Positions 7,150 through 15,396 of a stretch of DNA of 38,429 bases are shown here, piece after piece; within the stretch, counting starts at the first letter, position 1, and each line of letters opens with the position of its first letter. Both the position numbers and the translations under genes were made by a program. Where the stretch lies: IMG/VR virus record IMGVR_UViG_3300002933_000025, positions 1 through 38,429 of that record; one strand, 5' to 3'. The notes below the pieces were generated by a model, which was not told the origin of the DNA, did not search any database, and was given only the letters and a program-made list of their open reading frames with translations. Source of the stretch: a virus.

Positions 7150-7742
7150 AAGATTCCAAAAAAGTTAAAATGATCACGCAAAGTCCAGGTATCTAGATTC
7201 TGTATAACTTGACTGTTGTATGTTTCAAACTCGGGGAATACTGTATTACCGTTTTCGTCTGAGTCTGTCATACCAACTTTGTAGCGTTTAAAAAAATGCC
7301 AAGGATCTGTGTTACGATCGTGCATACCACGTGCATTAAGCAAGTTATTCCCTTTACGAGAGACACGGCAAGTAGGTACATTTAATGCTTGATTAATCGA
7401 CAACTTACCTTCGATTAAGTAATCACGAACCTGCGATGCTGGGATAACGTGTTCAAAGATAGTATCTTTGGCAGCTAAACTTACACCACGTTGATGGTAG
7501 TGACTTTTAATTTTACCTTGTATAGCGTATCCGTGATAACGACGTACCCAGTGATCAATGTCATCTCTATACAAACGAGCTCGCATATCGTCTTCAAATA
7601 CTGTAGTGCGATACAATTCTACTAAGCGTTCTAGTTCTACGGTAGTTGTAGCTAAACAATCGGCATAGGCTTTATCATTGCGTTTAACGCCGGCCTTACG
7701 CTTAGGGCGGTGCTCTTTAAGAGCTTGTTCTAACGTATCCAT
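7146..7742 (-). CDS. Hypothetical protein with an EHVIP motif, possible HNH-like nuclease
   Basis: A 198-aa basic protein. The only motif-like block is FEHVIPASQVRDYL, followed by LNVPTCRVSR and NNLL. A His in a short strand ahead of a Pro, followed by Asn and further His residues (MHDRNTDPWHFF), resembles an HNH (beta-beta-alpha metal) nuclease core, but I cannot assign all three ligands. It is locked between its neighbours by TAATG on the 5' side and ATGA on the 3' side, so the three proteins are surely made together. Confidence 0.6.
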   Translation of the reverse strand: MDTLEQALKEHRPKRKAGVKRNDKAYADCLATTTVELERLVELYRTTVFEDDMRARLYRDDIDHWVRRYHGYAIQGKIKSHYHQRGVSLAAKDTIFEHVIPASQVRDYLIEGKLSINQALNVPTCRVSRKGNNLLNARGMHDRNTDPWHFFKRYKVGMTDSDENGNTVFPEFETYNSQVIQNLDTWTLRDHFNFFGIL

Positions 7743-8956
7743 TAATATAAATCCTTTTTAGCAGGAATGAATGGTGTACTTGCATTCAAGGAAGGAATAC
7801 GTCCATTCCAAGACTTGTTAAGTTGGTGCCAAATAAATGTACCACCAGTGTTCCAGTTCTTAGACATTTTCATGTGCTTAGGCTGGTGCGTTGCAGGCAA
7901 GCCAGCATAGTACTTCTTATGCCAGTTTTCGTAAGCAGTACGCACTTTAGTCCAGAATGGGCTTGACTCGTGGAAGTCTGCGCCAAACAAACTGTGTAAG
8001 TGGTTACCAAGGCTAATCACTTCGTTGTCGGTGTAATCAATACCATCCTCTTTAGCAAGGTTAAACCATGCACACATGATCTCAATTTCTTGCGAATCAA
8101 TTGGACGTGCAGTTGGGATGGTTGTAGTGTACAAGGCAAACTTGCGAATGATATCGCTACTGTACTTGTCAATCTCTGCCATACGACTAATAGCACCTGG
8201 CATGTGAGTATCGCCAAACTTTTCTGCGGTAACAAACAAGTCTGAATCTTCTAAGTACTGTTGTTTAAGTTCTGCTTCAACCCATTTAGGGTCAGCATTA
8301 CCATCAAGGCGCACACCTAATACCATTTGGCGGAATAAGTCGATCTTGTCTAAAGTGAGTTTACCTTTGTCGCTGTTACCGCTGACAAAGTTCATACGGA
8401 TGTCTGCACGGTTTTTAACTTTGTACAGAATGCTTGGCACTTTAACTGTTTTAGGATCTTGCTTAAAAATCATCACAGCAATAAGCCAATATACAATAGC
8501 GGTATGTTGAGCGTCCCAACTTGCAAACAGTTTAGTACCAACTGGGTACAAGTGAGCTAAGTCGCCGCCAGCAACTACTTCGTAGAGTTTAATTGGGTCG
8601 GCTTGCACTTCGCGGAAGTTAGTTAAAATTTCTGCACACCAAGGTAAGTTAAGAATACGTTGGATGGTAATGTCAATTAAAATTTCTGACATATAAGTTT
8701 CACCTGCTACTGCAAGATCTAAATCTTCAAAGCAGGTAATATGAGTATGCTTTTTTTGGAACTCAGCACAAGCATTTGAGATCATGCTACGAGCGCCGGT
8801 TTGTTTGATACGTGGAAGGTTTGAGATTGTGTCGTTAAATCTTGTTCCAAGATCTACGAACTTTGAGCCCTGATGATTATACTGGGCATTTTGTTGAGCC
8901 GCATAAGTTTGTGGTTGTACTTGCGGTTGTACTGCGATGAAATTAGCAACTGCCAT
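7742..8956 (-). CDS. ParB/DGQHR-like protein, 404 aa
   Basis: First gene of the trio. Residues 1-30 are a Gln-rich, probably disordered leader (PQVQPQTYAAQQNAQ). Around residues 90-160 the pattern DITIQRILNLPW, a conserved FREV segment and FASWDAQHTAIVYW resembles ParB/Srx-fold proteins with the DGQHR signature, here changed to DAQHT. The C-terminal ~200 residues are helical with no known motif. ParB-like domains occur as DNA-binding CTPases, nucleases and parts of DNA-modification operons. It has a strong promoter and a 100-base leader. The ParB link is a motif-level inference. Confidence 0.65.
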   Translation of the reverse strand: MAVANFIAVQPQVQPQTYAAQQNAQYNHQGSKFVDLGTRFNDTISNLPRIKQTGARSMISNACAEFQKKHTHITCFEDLDLAVAGETYMSEILIDITIQRILNLPWCAEILTNFREVQADPIKLYEVVAGGDLAHLYPVGTKLFASWDAQHTAIVYWLIAVMIFKQDPKTVKVPSILYKVKNRADIRMNFVSGNSDKGKLTLDKIDLFRQMVLGVRLDGNADPKWVEAELKQQYLEDSDLFVTAEKFGDTHMPGAISRMAEIDKYSSDIIRKFALYTTTIPTARPIDSQEIEIMCAWFNLAKEDGIDYTDNEVISLGNHLHSLFGADFHESSPFWTKVRTAYENWHKKYYAGLPATHQPKHMKMSKNWNTGGTFIWHQLNKSWNGRIPSLNASTPFIPAKKDLY

Positions 8957-9038
8957 TTTAATTCTCCTATTAGATTGTGATTCCCATCGGCGTAGCCCTT
9001 ATTGGCATGTCCTCTGGCAACTTTTTACTACAGTTCTA

Positions 9039-9067
9039 ATAATACACTAAAGGGGTATTGCAGTCAA
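9039..9067 (-). promoter_or_regulatory. Sigma-70-like promoter of the ParB-like/ABC-GNAT trio
   Basis: Minus strand TTGACT (9067-9062), 17 bases, TATTAT (9044-9039). The transcript would have a leader of about 75 bases that contains a 12-codon open frame with its own AGAGG site. Confidence 0.72.
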
Positions 9068-9098
9068 CTACTTTTGGTAAAATGTAGATTAGTGCTTA

Positions 9099-9485
9099 CT
9101 AACCTTGTGATTCTATGTTGTTTAAATACGACACTAAATCGTTCCCGTGTAGAGTAAGCATCATAGCTTCTTCTTCTTCAAAAACTATAAGTTTTTCGCG
9201 TTTAAGCAAGTAGTACATACCTTTAAACTGGCGTTCTAATTGCAATAGATTTTGATTAGTTAGTTCTGCGGGAAGTACGAAGTCGTAGCTGGTAAGTTTA
9301 AGTATAGATTTAACAAACTGCAATCCGGCTAAACTTAATCTAAGACTGTTAGCATCTGTGGGATTCTTCCACCAACGTTTTTGCATGTCTGTAGTCATGC
9401 CTATAGGAAAGCCTGCTTGCTCTATAAAAATTTTAGTAAGTTGACGTTGATTGTAACGTTTAAGGGAAGATGCGGTCGCCGACAC
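9099..9485 (-). CDS. Hypothetical phage protein, 128 aa
   Basis: Helical, basic protein with SLKRYNQRQLTKIF near the start and an acidic stretch (FEEEEAMML) near the end. The best upstream start is GTG at 9485, which overlaps the preceding gene by 26 bases and lacks a good ribosome site; the next in-frame ATG would remove 28 residues. The start is therefore uncertain and translation probably depends on coupling. I recognise it only as a recurring phage hypothetical. Confidence 0.65.
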   Translation of the reverse strand: MSATASSLKRYNQRQLTKIFIEQAGFPIGMTTDMQKRWWKNPTDANSLRLSLAGLQFVKSILKLTSYDFVLPAELTNQNLLQLERQFKGMYYLLKREKLIVFEEEEAMMLTLHGNDLVSYLNNIESQG

Positions 9486-9747
9486 GTAAAATTACAACTG
9501 AAAATTTGTCCGTTTTAAATAAGACATTTAATTTTTTGCAAAGATTGATAGCATGTCCAGAATTTGAGAAGGATACTTTTTTATACTTTGGGCCCGGATA
9601 TGATACTAAAATATTGTGAGTTTTAAGATTAATGGGTTGGTTGTCGTAAAATACTGCCCATATGCCTTCACTGGCTAATACCTGTTCGCTTTTGTATGTT
9701 GTCTTATTTACATGGTCCAACAACACAGTTGGTTTTGGTCGACTCAT
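9460..9747 (-). CDS. Hypothetical phage protein, 95 aa
   Basis: Alpha/beta, basic, beginning MSRPKPTVLLDHVNKTTYK. No catalytic motif is seen. Its end overlaps the next gene by 26 bases. A GATAAATA late-promoter-like motif lies 25 bases upstream of its ATG. Function unknown. Confidence 0.68.
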   Translation of the reverse strand: MSRPKPTVLLDHVNKTTYKSEQVLASEGIWAVFYDNQPINLKTHNILVSYPGPKYKKVSFSNSGHAINLCKKLNVLFKTDKFSVVILRVGDRIFP

Positions 9748-9771
9748 TTCATCTATCCTTGATATACAGTT

Positions 9772-9778
9772 TATTTAT
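9772..9778 (-). promoter_or_regulatory. Possible T4-type late promoter motif
   Basis: GATAAATA on the minus strand in the 49-base gap between two genes, about 25 bases before the ATG at 9747. That spacing would place a transcript start about 15-20 bases before the gene. No sigma-70-like -35 box is seen here, which makes a late element more plausible than at the other sites. Confidence 0.4.
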
Positions 9779-9796
9779 CACCGTAATATACGCAGT

Positions 9797-10006
9797 TTAT
9801 TTAAAACCACCACCATCCATATTAATAACAACGGTATCGTTACTACTGGTCTTACTTAACTCGGCGATTGTGGCCATCAAATCGTAGATTTCGGCGTGTA
9901 AACTACGAGCTTCTTGAGTGTTTAGTGTAAGTAGTTTGCTATTGCTTTGATTCATAGCTCTTACTTTATCATTAAACATTTTAATGTGAAAGGGCAAATT
10001 ATCCAT
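9797..10006 (-). CDS. Small hypothetical phage protein, 69 aa
   Basis: Begins MDNLPFHIKMFNDKVRAMNQ and ends VVINMDGGGFK, both familiar ends of a recurring small protein in uncultured T4-like phages. The middle is helical (EARSLHAEIYDLMATIAEL). Overlaps the previous gene by 8 bases. Function unknown. Confidence 0.72.
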   Translation of the reverse strand: MDNLPFHIKMFNDKVRAMNQSNSKLLTLNTQEARSLHAEIYDLMATIAELSKTSSNDTVVINMDGGGFK

Positions 10007-10238
10007 TTTTTAATGTATCCATAACTTTATGTCTCTTAAATTCTTCAAACATTTCATCCTCGACTTGTGCAATCGCTAGCCCAACATCGCCGTGCCCTTT
10101 GAAATATGCTTCTTTAATCTGTTTTTCTATAGTTTCTGCATTACCCATTGGAAAGCATGTAGCACTCCATAGCACATCGTTAGCATCTTCGACGCTAATA
10201 CCAGGCCAATGCTGTTGTACTAATTCAACCCAATTCAT
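9999..10238 (-). CDS. Hypothetical protein, 79 aa
   Basis: I start it at ATG 10238 (MNWVELVQQHWPG), which overlaps the stop of the upstream gene as ATGA; an earlier ATG is possible but gives a 31-base overlap. Helical and acidic, with two Trp-containing segments. Function unknown. Confidence 0.65.
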   Translation of the reverse strand: MNWVELVQQHWPGISVEDANDVLWSATCFPMGNAETIEKQIKEAYFKGHGDVGLAIAQVEDEMFEEFKRHKVMDTLKNG

Positions 10239-10450
10239 AACTGTAGTGCTTTCCATGTTTTCCATTTTTCGTATGCTTCGCGCATAGCCGGATCTTCAGT
10301 TACTGGTAGATCCATTCCAAGTTTCTTACGAGCACTACCATCATTCATACGCATATTCCAATATGCCATATGAGCTTCGTGTACAGTTAGATTTGGGAAT
10401 TGTTCTTTAATAAATCCTGCACCCGATGCTGGGTCGAGCTCAATTCCCAT
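10235..10450 (-). CDS. Small hypothetical protein, 71 aa
   Basis: Begins MGIELDPASGAGFIKEQFP and is helical and rich in Met and Trp. It overlaps the preceding gene by 11 bases and the following gene by 4 bases (ATGA). No motif recognised. Confidence 0.65.
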   Translation of the reverse strand: MGIELDPASGAGFIKEQFPNLTVHEAHMAYWNMRMNDGSARKKLGMDLPVTEDPAMREAYEKWKTWKALQL

Positions 10451-10916
10451 TTGCTTCCCGCATAGATTCTACCATACGTTCTTGTGTTTTAAATGGACCT
10501 TGATACTCGTAACGATTTAATGTAATAAGTTTAGGGCAATATGCACGAACCCATGTACTAGAGAACTTAATAATGTAATAGCCTGCACAAAAGAAACTCT
10601 TTGACTTACTACCTTTTGTATAGATAGGCAAATAGCGTTGAACGTCTAATACTTGATTTTGCGGCGCAGAGTTGGTAGGGAAACCGTATACTTCATACGT
10701 ATCTAGTTTTTCTTTTTTAGCTTTTTCGGCTTTGGCAAATTCGATATTATACTTTTTGCTTAACAATTTAATACTAGCAAACTGCTCGCGTTTGTTGTCA
10801 TGTATATAAACGACTCCGCCCTCATCAACGGTCATAATATTACCAACCTTGGTCCCTTCGGATTCAACGATCCACATCTTATTCTTTACTACAGGTTTTG
10901 CAATTAGTTCAGTCAT
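10440..10916 (-). CDS. Hypothetical phage protein, 158 aa
   Basis: The start at 10916 (MTELIAKPVVKNKMWIVESEG) overlaps the upstream stop as ATGA, so an in-frame start 23 codons earlier is rejected. The N-terminal ~60 residues are beta-rich, followed by a Lys-rich segment (KAEKAKKEKL) and a Tyr-rich C-terminal half. The opening KPVVKNKMWIVE recurs in marine and freshwater phage proteins. Function unknown. Confidence 0.7.
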   Translation of the reverse strand: MTELIAKPVVKNKMWIVESEGTKVGNIMTVDEGGVVYIHDNKREQFASIKLLSKKYNIEFAKAEKAKKEKLDTYEVYGFPTNSAPQNQVLDVQRYLPIYTKGSKSKSFFCAGYYIIKFSSTWVRAYCPKLITLNRYEYQGPFKTQERMVESMREANGN

Positions 10917-11275
10917 ACTAGTAATCCAATCATTGTTATATATGTTAATGCATGTAGGTATTGGTCCAATCCCAACAACCACCAAAACTTTTCACTTGTC
11001 TGCGGTTGCCAATTAAAGTGTGCATTTAATCGCATCTTAGCCCAGTCAATATGGTAATGTATAATCATATCAGCAACGGCTAACCATAGTGCTAATTCAA
11101 CACTAAGCCAGAAGAAACAAAAGTATGTTCCGATGCCATGTAGTGCGGCATGTATAATCCCACCGGGATGGCCGTACGTACCTTTGTTCTTCCATTGGTA
11201 TTCCCATTGCAAGGGAAAGTCTACAATAAAGTGTTTAGTAAACAGTAGGAAGATTAACACTACTACGATATTCAT
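10913..11275 (-). CDS. DUF3307-type membrane protein, 120 aa
   Basis: About three or four hydrophobic segments. Conserved polar residues within them fit the DUF3307 family: KHFIVDFPLQ (14-23), a His-rich loop HPGGIIHAALHG, a HYHIDW segment and DQYLHAL near the C-terminus. The family is a small integral membrane protein of unknown role found in bacteria and phages. It overlaps both neighbours by ATGA within a string of membrane and small genes. Confidence 0.75.
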   Translation of the reverse strand: MNIVVVLIFLLFTKHFIVDFPLQWEYQWKNKGTYGHPGGIIHAALHGIGTYFCFFWLSVELALWLAVADMIIHYHIDWAKMRLNAHFNWQPQTSEKFWWLLGLDQYLHALTYITMIGLLV

Positions 11276-11463
11276 CGTGCTGGACGCTTCCTACATTCTT
11301 CCTTCATTGCAGGAGTATAGTCTGGACTAATCTCTGCTATACGACAATCGTAAATAGCATCTTTTGGTAATATTGTACCAATGCCATATACCAACCCAAC
11401 CATGAGCCCACCTAATATAATAATTGCAGACCACATAAGTAAATGTTCTTTAAGTGTGGTCAT
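11272..11463 (-). CDS. Small single-span membrane protein, 63 aa
   Basis: One hydrophobic helix at ~residues 10-31 (LLMWSAIIILGGLMVGLVYG) followed by a charged, Cys-containing tail ending CRKRPAR. ATGA overlaps at both ends. Function unknown; the gene group (11272-11784) is three small membrane proteins in a row, a common arrangement for envelope-acting or accessory phage proteins. Confidence 0.65.
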   Translation of the reverse strand: MTTLKEHLLMWSAIIILGGLMVGLVYGIGTILPKDAIYDCRIAEISPDYTPAMKEECRKRPAR

Positions 11464-11627
11464 TTTTTATATAAGAAATAGTTAAGTGCAACGAGGGCAA
11501 TATCAAATGCTACCCCGGACCAATCGCCCTTGCTAAAATCTACTAAGGTAACCATGGACATCCATCCGATAATAAACCAGGTGATTGCTGTGTAGTTACG
11601 AGTATACCATGCTAAAATTGGGTTCAT
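11460..11627 (-). CDS. Small membrane protein, 55 aa
   Basis: Begins MNPILAWYTRNYTAITWFII after the ribosome site AAGGAAA. Two hydrophobic segments (15-28 and ~40-52). The stop overlaps the next ATG as ATGA. Similar short proteins opening with WYTRNY recur in uncultured phages. Function unknown. Confidence 0.65.
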   Translation of the reverse strand: MNPILAWYTRNYTAITWFIIGWMSMVTLVDFSKGDWSGVAFDIALVALNYFLYKK

Positions 11628-11661
11628 ATCTTTTCCTTATTTTGCTGCCGGACGCCGGCGT

Positions 11662-11784
11662 TTAATAATCAGTGCGTTTCAATTCGTTCCATACTCGATC
11701 TTTTCTATCTCGAAGAGCTTGATGCCGATCCACTATAGCTACCAGTATAAAAAGGAGTATTCCGAGAACGTAAGCTATCCGCAT
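11662..11784 (-). CDS. Small membrane protein, 40 aa
   Basis: Begins MRIAYVLGILLFILVAIVDR, one base after the stop of the RNase H gene. One N-terminal hydrophobic helix and a strongly charged tail (RHQALRDRKDRVWNELKR). The gap after it (11628-11661) contains a GC-rich hairpin GCCGG/CCGGC. Function unknown. Confidence 0.55.
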   Translation of the reverse strand: MRIAYVLGILLFILVAIVDRHQALRDRKDRVWNELKRTDY

Positions 11785-11785
11785 A

Positions 11786-12778
11786 TTACTTCTCCGGATA
11801 CGGTGCTTCTAAAAAGCGAACATAGCTATCGGCCATATCTGCCATTTTAATTAAATCATATTTGCCACAGAACTTTAAGAACTGAGCGCCAACCATTGGG
11901 CGATTCAATGGTACTGCACCGTTAGCAATGGTTGTAGCAATCTTAACTTTAATATCTTCTGGCTGTGCAGATAAATCTACTAGTACTACGTTACGTTGGT
12001 AATCATCTAATACACGATGTTCAACATCGTTGTGATCAGTCCAGCGTTGTAGCATCAGGTTATTCCACGCAAAGCCTTTCGCATCTTTGTCGGCAAAGGC
12101 CTCTTCAAGACCAGTCTTAGTCTTAGTTCCTTTCCTACGTACTCCCGGGTAAGCCGAAAATACGTTGTCGGTGGGGTCGCCTCGCATACACTTTTCGAAA
12201 AGAATCCACTTAGGATCCGGAATGACTTTTGCTTCCTTAGTTTTTTTATCTTTGACCGGGGCACCTTTCTTGTCAAAAATGCCTTTAATAGTGTGGAGCT
12301 CATCTGCTATTCCGTTATATTGATTTACATTGTCTGCTAGTAATTGATGAAAGTCACTATCGCTACTTACAATAGTGTGATGATCATCTGGATGACTTTG
12401 AATCCATCCTGCAATTAAATCATCTGCTTCTAAATTTTCGTGTTGCAGTACTGTACAGTTGGTCTTGTTGGCAAGATAATCTTTTAAGTTATCAAACGAT
12501 TCCCAAAAGAGCTTATCTTCTTCTTGTTCTGTTTCTGTTAATGCCGCACGTGCAACAGCACGATTAGCCTTGTATGGTGTATAAAAGTCTTTGCGCCAAC
12601 TACGTCCTTCTAAGAAGAAAATAACGTGATCTGCTTTCTGGTCACGCCATGATTTACTTACACTACCTAAAGTAGTATGTATAGCAAAACCTAGTTTATC
12701 CCAAGTATCTGCTTGTCTGTGGGCTGCGTGTCTAGCACGGAAGAATGTATTTGCGGTGTCGACTAAAAGATATCTCAT
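11786..12778 (-). CDS. rnh: T4 RNase H-like 5'-3' exonuclease / flap nuclease
   Basis: A 330-aa PIN/FEN-type nuclease that removes RNA primers and flaps on the lagging strand. Metal-binding motifs: LLVDTAN (4-10), FFLEGRSWRKDFY with the basic YKANR block, EADDLIAGW and VSSDSDFHQLL, then MRGDPTDNV and AYPGVR of the helix-three-turn-helix. Length is close to T4 Rnh (305 aa). A near-consensus promoter ends only 6 bases before the ATG, so its own transcript would be almost leaderless; read-through from the SGNH gene would supply a normal leader. Confidence 0.9.
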   Translation of the reverse strand: MRYLLVDTANTFFRARHAAHRQADTWDKLGFAIHTTLGSVSKSWRDQKADHVIFFLEGRSWRKDFYTPYKANRAVARAALTETEQEEDKLFWESFDNLKDYLANKTNCTVLQHENLEADDLIAGWIQSHPDDHHTIVSSDSDFHQLLADNVNQYNGIADELHTIKGIFDKKGAPVKDKKTKEAKVIPDPKWILFEKCMRGDPTDNVFSAYPGVRRKGTKTKTGLEEAFADKDAKGFAWNNLMLQRWTDHNDVEHRVLDDYQRNVVLVDLSAQPEDIKVKIATTIANGAVPLNRPMVGAQFLKFCGKYDLIKMADMADSYVRFLEAPYPEK

Positions 12779-12784
12779 ATAGTT

Positions 12785-12813
12785 ATAATAGCATATAACG
12801 ATTACTTTGTCAA
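12785..12813 (-). promoter_or_regulatory. Near-consensus sigma-70 promoter of rnh
   Basis: Minus strand TTGACA (12813-12808, perfect), 17 bases, TATTAT (12790-12785). It overlaps the end of the SGNH gene (stop at 12802). The -10 box ends 6 bases before the rnh start codon. Confidence 0.75.
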
Positions 12814-13566
12814 AGCCTTTTGAACCATATATTGGTATAAAAATTCAGCCCATGCCATATGTGCATCTGCACCAAAATGGTATGAATCCGGTCTAACTGT
12901 ATTAAACCCTCGATTTTTAAGCCAATAATAGTAAGTATAATCTTGATCGTATGGTTCTAGGTAACACCCATCCCAATCATATTCGTTTATTATAAAATCG
13001 ATGGACCGACTTGTAATTTGTTTAGATCGTACAGCTGAAAAATCGCTATAGGTATTAAAAAACAAATGTGGGATTTTTCTAGATTCTAAATCTAAGTGAA
13101 ATTTGTATATGCGATCATGCCAACTTATTAGTTTGCGCTCTCTACTAATATAATCTTGATCTACTACCCATTTTTTATACTTATTTTTTAGAGCAGTGGG
13201 AACATCATCGGTGCCACTAGCAGTGACTTGATAAAATATATCTTCGTATTTCCATTCTTCCCGTTCCCATGTACTCCACCCAATAATAATGTAATCGGGG
13301 GTTACATTATTAAACATACCTTGTACACCAATAAGGTAATCCCATGTAGTTCTAATAATACGATCATTACTACTAGCACTTTCGGCATCGCATTCAAGTA
13401 CTGCACCCATCATATTAGCAATCTCGCATCCATAACTAACCTGTAGATTATCTGGATGTGGTTTACGACCTAATGCCCAATATAATGGATCATCTTGGGC
13501 GAAGCAATACATATTTAATGCTTCGGCACCAGTACTATGGCTATCACCGTTTACATATAAAATCAT
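12802..13566 (-). CDS. SGNH/GDSL-type hydrolase-like protein
   Basis: 254 aa. Block I of the SGNH fold is NGDSHSTG (7-14) with the nucleophile Ser. The C-terminal block V is GADAHMAWAEFL, with the Asp and His of the triad three residues apart as usual. A central strand IIIGWST may be block III. Such enzymes remove acyl groups from sugars or lipids; in phages they act on surface glycans or modify capsid or tail sugars. No signal peptide. It overlaps the Lys-rich gene upstream by ATGA. The substrate is unknown. Confidence 0.75.
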   Translation of the reverse strand: MILYVNGDSHSTGAEALNMYCFAQDDPLYWALGRKPHPDNLQVSYGCEIANMMGAVLECDAESASSNDRIIRTTWDYLIGVQGMFNNVTPDYIIIGWSTWEREEWKYEDIFYQVTASGTDDVPTALKNKYKKWVVDQDYISRERKLISWHDRIYKFHLDLESRKIPHLFFNTYSDFSAVRSKQITSRSIDFIINEYDWDGCYLEPYDQDYTYYYWLKNRGFNTVRPDSYHFGADAHMAWAEFLYQYMVQKALTK

Positions 13567-14021
13567 GAAACTTCAGTACGACCGTCACCTAGATCTTTCT
13601 TATCCATTACACGTGGACGTGAATCGTATGGTTGATTGGCTTCCCATTGTTCAAAGTTCTCTGCTACTACATTCTTACACACGTCTTGGAACCATTGATC
13701 CACTAAGTCTGCATCATCTTTACCTTTGTATCCGGCACGTACTAGATTAGTAACAAACTTTTCATTCCAATCTAATTCGAATGCACCGTTACCGATGTTA
13801 TCTGGGTCTAGTTCTACACTAATAACACTAACCCATGGTTCGCCCTTAGCATCAGCAACCTGACGTGGGGTCATTCCTGTAAAGTCAATCTTTTTAGTCT
13901 TAGGTGCAGTAGTCTTTTTAGCCGCAGGCTTCTTAACTGCTACAGCTTTCTTAGCAACAGGTTTTTTAACTGCAACTTTTTTAGCTACGATTTTCTTTGC
14001 CGCTGGTTTCTTTGTTGCCAT
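13563..14021 (-). CDS. Lys/Ala-rich-tailed hypothetical protein, 152 aa
   Basis: The first ~42 residues are a histone-H1-like Lys/Ala/Pro/Val repeat (units such as AKK, VKKP), predicted disordered and DNA-binding or localisation-like. Residues ~45-152 form a separate acidic domain (WVSVISVELDPDNIGN) of unknown function that I associate with T4-like phages. Follows metK by 2 bases. The tail resembles that of the protein at 22029-22427, which also opens MATKKPA. Confidence 0.68.
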   Translation of the reverse strand: MATKKPAAKKIVAKKVAVKKPVAKKAVAVKKPAAKKTTAPKTKKIDFTGMTPRQVADAKGEPWVSVISVELDPDNIGNGAFELDWNEKFVTNLVRAGYKGKDDADLVDQWFQDVCKNVVAENFEQWEANQPYDSRPRVMDKKDLGDGRTEVS

Positions 14022-14023
14022 AA

Positions 14024-15127
14024 TTAATCCTTAAATAAATCTACTTGTTCCCATGGCAAATACAATTTACCAAAGTGACCGTAGTTTGTGGTTGAGCTAT
14101 AAATTGGACGGAATAAATCAAATTTGTTAATAATGCCTTTAGGAGTAAGATCTATTAACTTTAAAATTTTATTAGTCAGTGCCTCGTCATCGTTACTATC
14201 GCTCTTAATATAAAAACTCATTGGTTGTTCTACACCAATTGCATAACTAATTTGGCACGTAGCCCAAGATGCACGTTCACTTGCTACAATATTCTTGGCT
14301 ATATATCTAGCCATATATGCGGCACTACGGTCTACTTTAGTGGGATCTTTCCCACTAAACGCACCACCGCCATGCGGAGCGGAACCACCATATGTATCAA
14401 CAATTATCTTACGACCAGTTAGACCTGTATCGCCGTCTGGGCCGCCAATAACAAAGCGACCAGTTGGATTAATATAGAATTCTGTTTTATCATCTATATA
14501 TATTTCGGGAATTACTTCTAAAATTACTTCTTTAACTCTTGCACGAACTTCGTCGATGCTAATGTCATCGTTATGTTGCGTACTACATACAATTTTAGTA
14601 ATTTTAAGAGGAAAACCAATATCGTTATATTTGAATGTAACTTGCGATTTAGCATCTGGACCAAGCCATGCAATTTCGCCCGAATTGCGATAACGAGTTA
14701 ATCTTTGTAAAATTTGATGACTATAGTAAATTGCAGCCGGCATATAATTTTCAGTTTGATTGCAAGCATGGCCGAACATTAACCCTTGATCACCTGCACC
14801 AAATGAGTCGGTACCTAATGCAATATCAGCAGATTGTGCATGTAGTAAGTTGGTAATTTCTACAGTCCGCCAATCGAATCCAGGTTGCTCGTATCCGATA
14901 TTTTTAATAACTTGGCGAATAGTTGTATTAACGACATCCGGATCTAAATCTCCTTTGTATTCTCCTGCTACAATGACACGGTTAGTAGTAACCAATGTTT
15001 CACATGCACAACGTAATGATGGGTCCTGTTTTGCCATCACTAGATCTAATACTGCATCGCTAATAGCATCTGCTACTTTGTCGGGGTGTCCTTCGGATAC
15101 TGACTCACTTGTAAATAAATAACTCAC
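14024..15127 (-). CDS. metK: S-adenosylmethionine synthetase
   Basis: 367 aa, slightly shorter than bacterial MetK (~384). It makes S-adenosylmethionine from Met and ATP. Motifs intact: SEGHPDK (11-17), GAGDQG (110-115), and GGGAFSGKD (253-261). The start is GTG, overlapping the upstream stop as GTGA. It lies in the operon queD-(54 aa)-queE-(90 aa)-metK. QueE is a radical SAM enzyme, and methyltransferases also need SAM, so a local supply makes sense. It could also offset SAM loss in the infected cell. Phage metK is not common. Confidence 0.96.
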   Translation of the reverse strand: MSYLFTSESVSEGHPDKVADAISDAVLDLVMAKQDPSLRCACETLVTTNRVIVAGEYKGDLDPDVVNTTIRQVIKNIGYEQPGFDWRTVEITNLLHAQSADIALGTDSFGAGDQGLMFGHACNQTENYMPAAIYYSHQILQRLTRYRNSGEIAWLGPDAKSQVTFKYNDIGFPLKITKIVCSTQHNDDISIDEVRARVKEVILEVIPEIYIDDKTEFYINPTGRFVIGGPDGDTGLTGRKIIVDTYGGSAPHGGGAFSGKDPTKVDRSAAYMARYIAKNIVASERASWATCQISYAIGVEQPMSFYIKSDSNDDEALTNKILKLIDLTPKGIINKFDLFRPIYSSTTNYGHFGKLYLPWEQVDLFKD

Positions 15128-15396
15128 TGTTTTAATTTTCCTATTAAATAATCTATTTCGTTATAATAACGATGTTCTTCTACTGGTTCACCCGGACCAG
15201 TCCATACGGCAGTACCCTTGTAAGCGTGTGTTAACCAAAGTTGACGACCTGTTAAATAGCAACGTCGTGGCCACAACAAGTAAACTGATTTAAACTCTGC
15301 ACGACTATTAAAAATATCGTATTCTTCGTCCATCCACATTCCTGTTATGTTCATTCCGTATAAGCCTTGTGGAAACATTCCGTACCTTACTTTCAC
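15124..15396 (-). CDS. Hypothetical phage protein, 90 aa
   Basis: Aromatic-rich, with the central pattern LLWPRRCYLTGRQLWLTHAY followed by GTAVWTGPGEPV, which I recognise only as a recurring T4-like phage hypothetical. Overlaps queE and metK by 4 bases on each side, so it is made with them. No clear metal motif. Function unknown. Confidence 0.7.
   Translation of the reverse strand: MKVRYGMFPQGLYGMNITGMWMDEEYDIFNSRAEFKSVYLLWPRRCYLTGRQLWLTHAYKGTAVWTGPGEPVEEHRYYNEIDYLIGKLKQ

Noticed and set aside
8970-9008. 12-codon open frame in the leader of the ParB-like gene
   Set aside because: It has an AGAGG site and might be a leader peptide, but no attenuator hairpin pair is evident, so I do not list it as a gene.
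14850-15122. 90-aa + strand open frame opposite metK
   Set aside because: metK is unmistakable on the minus strand; the opposite frame has no ribosome site or family resemblance.
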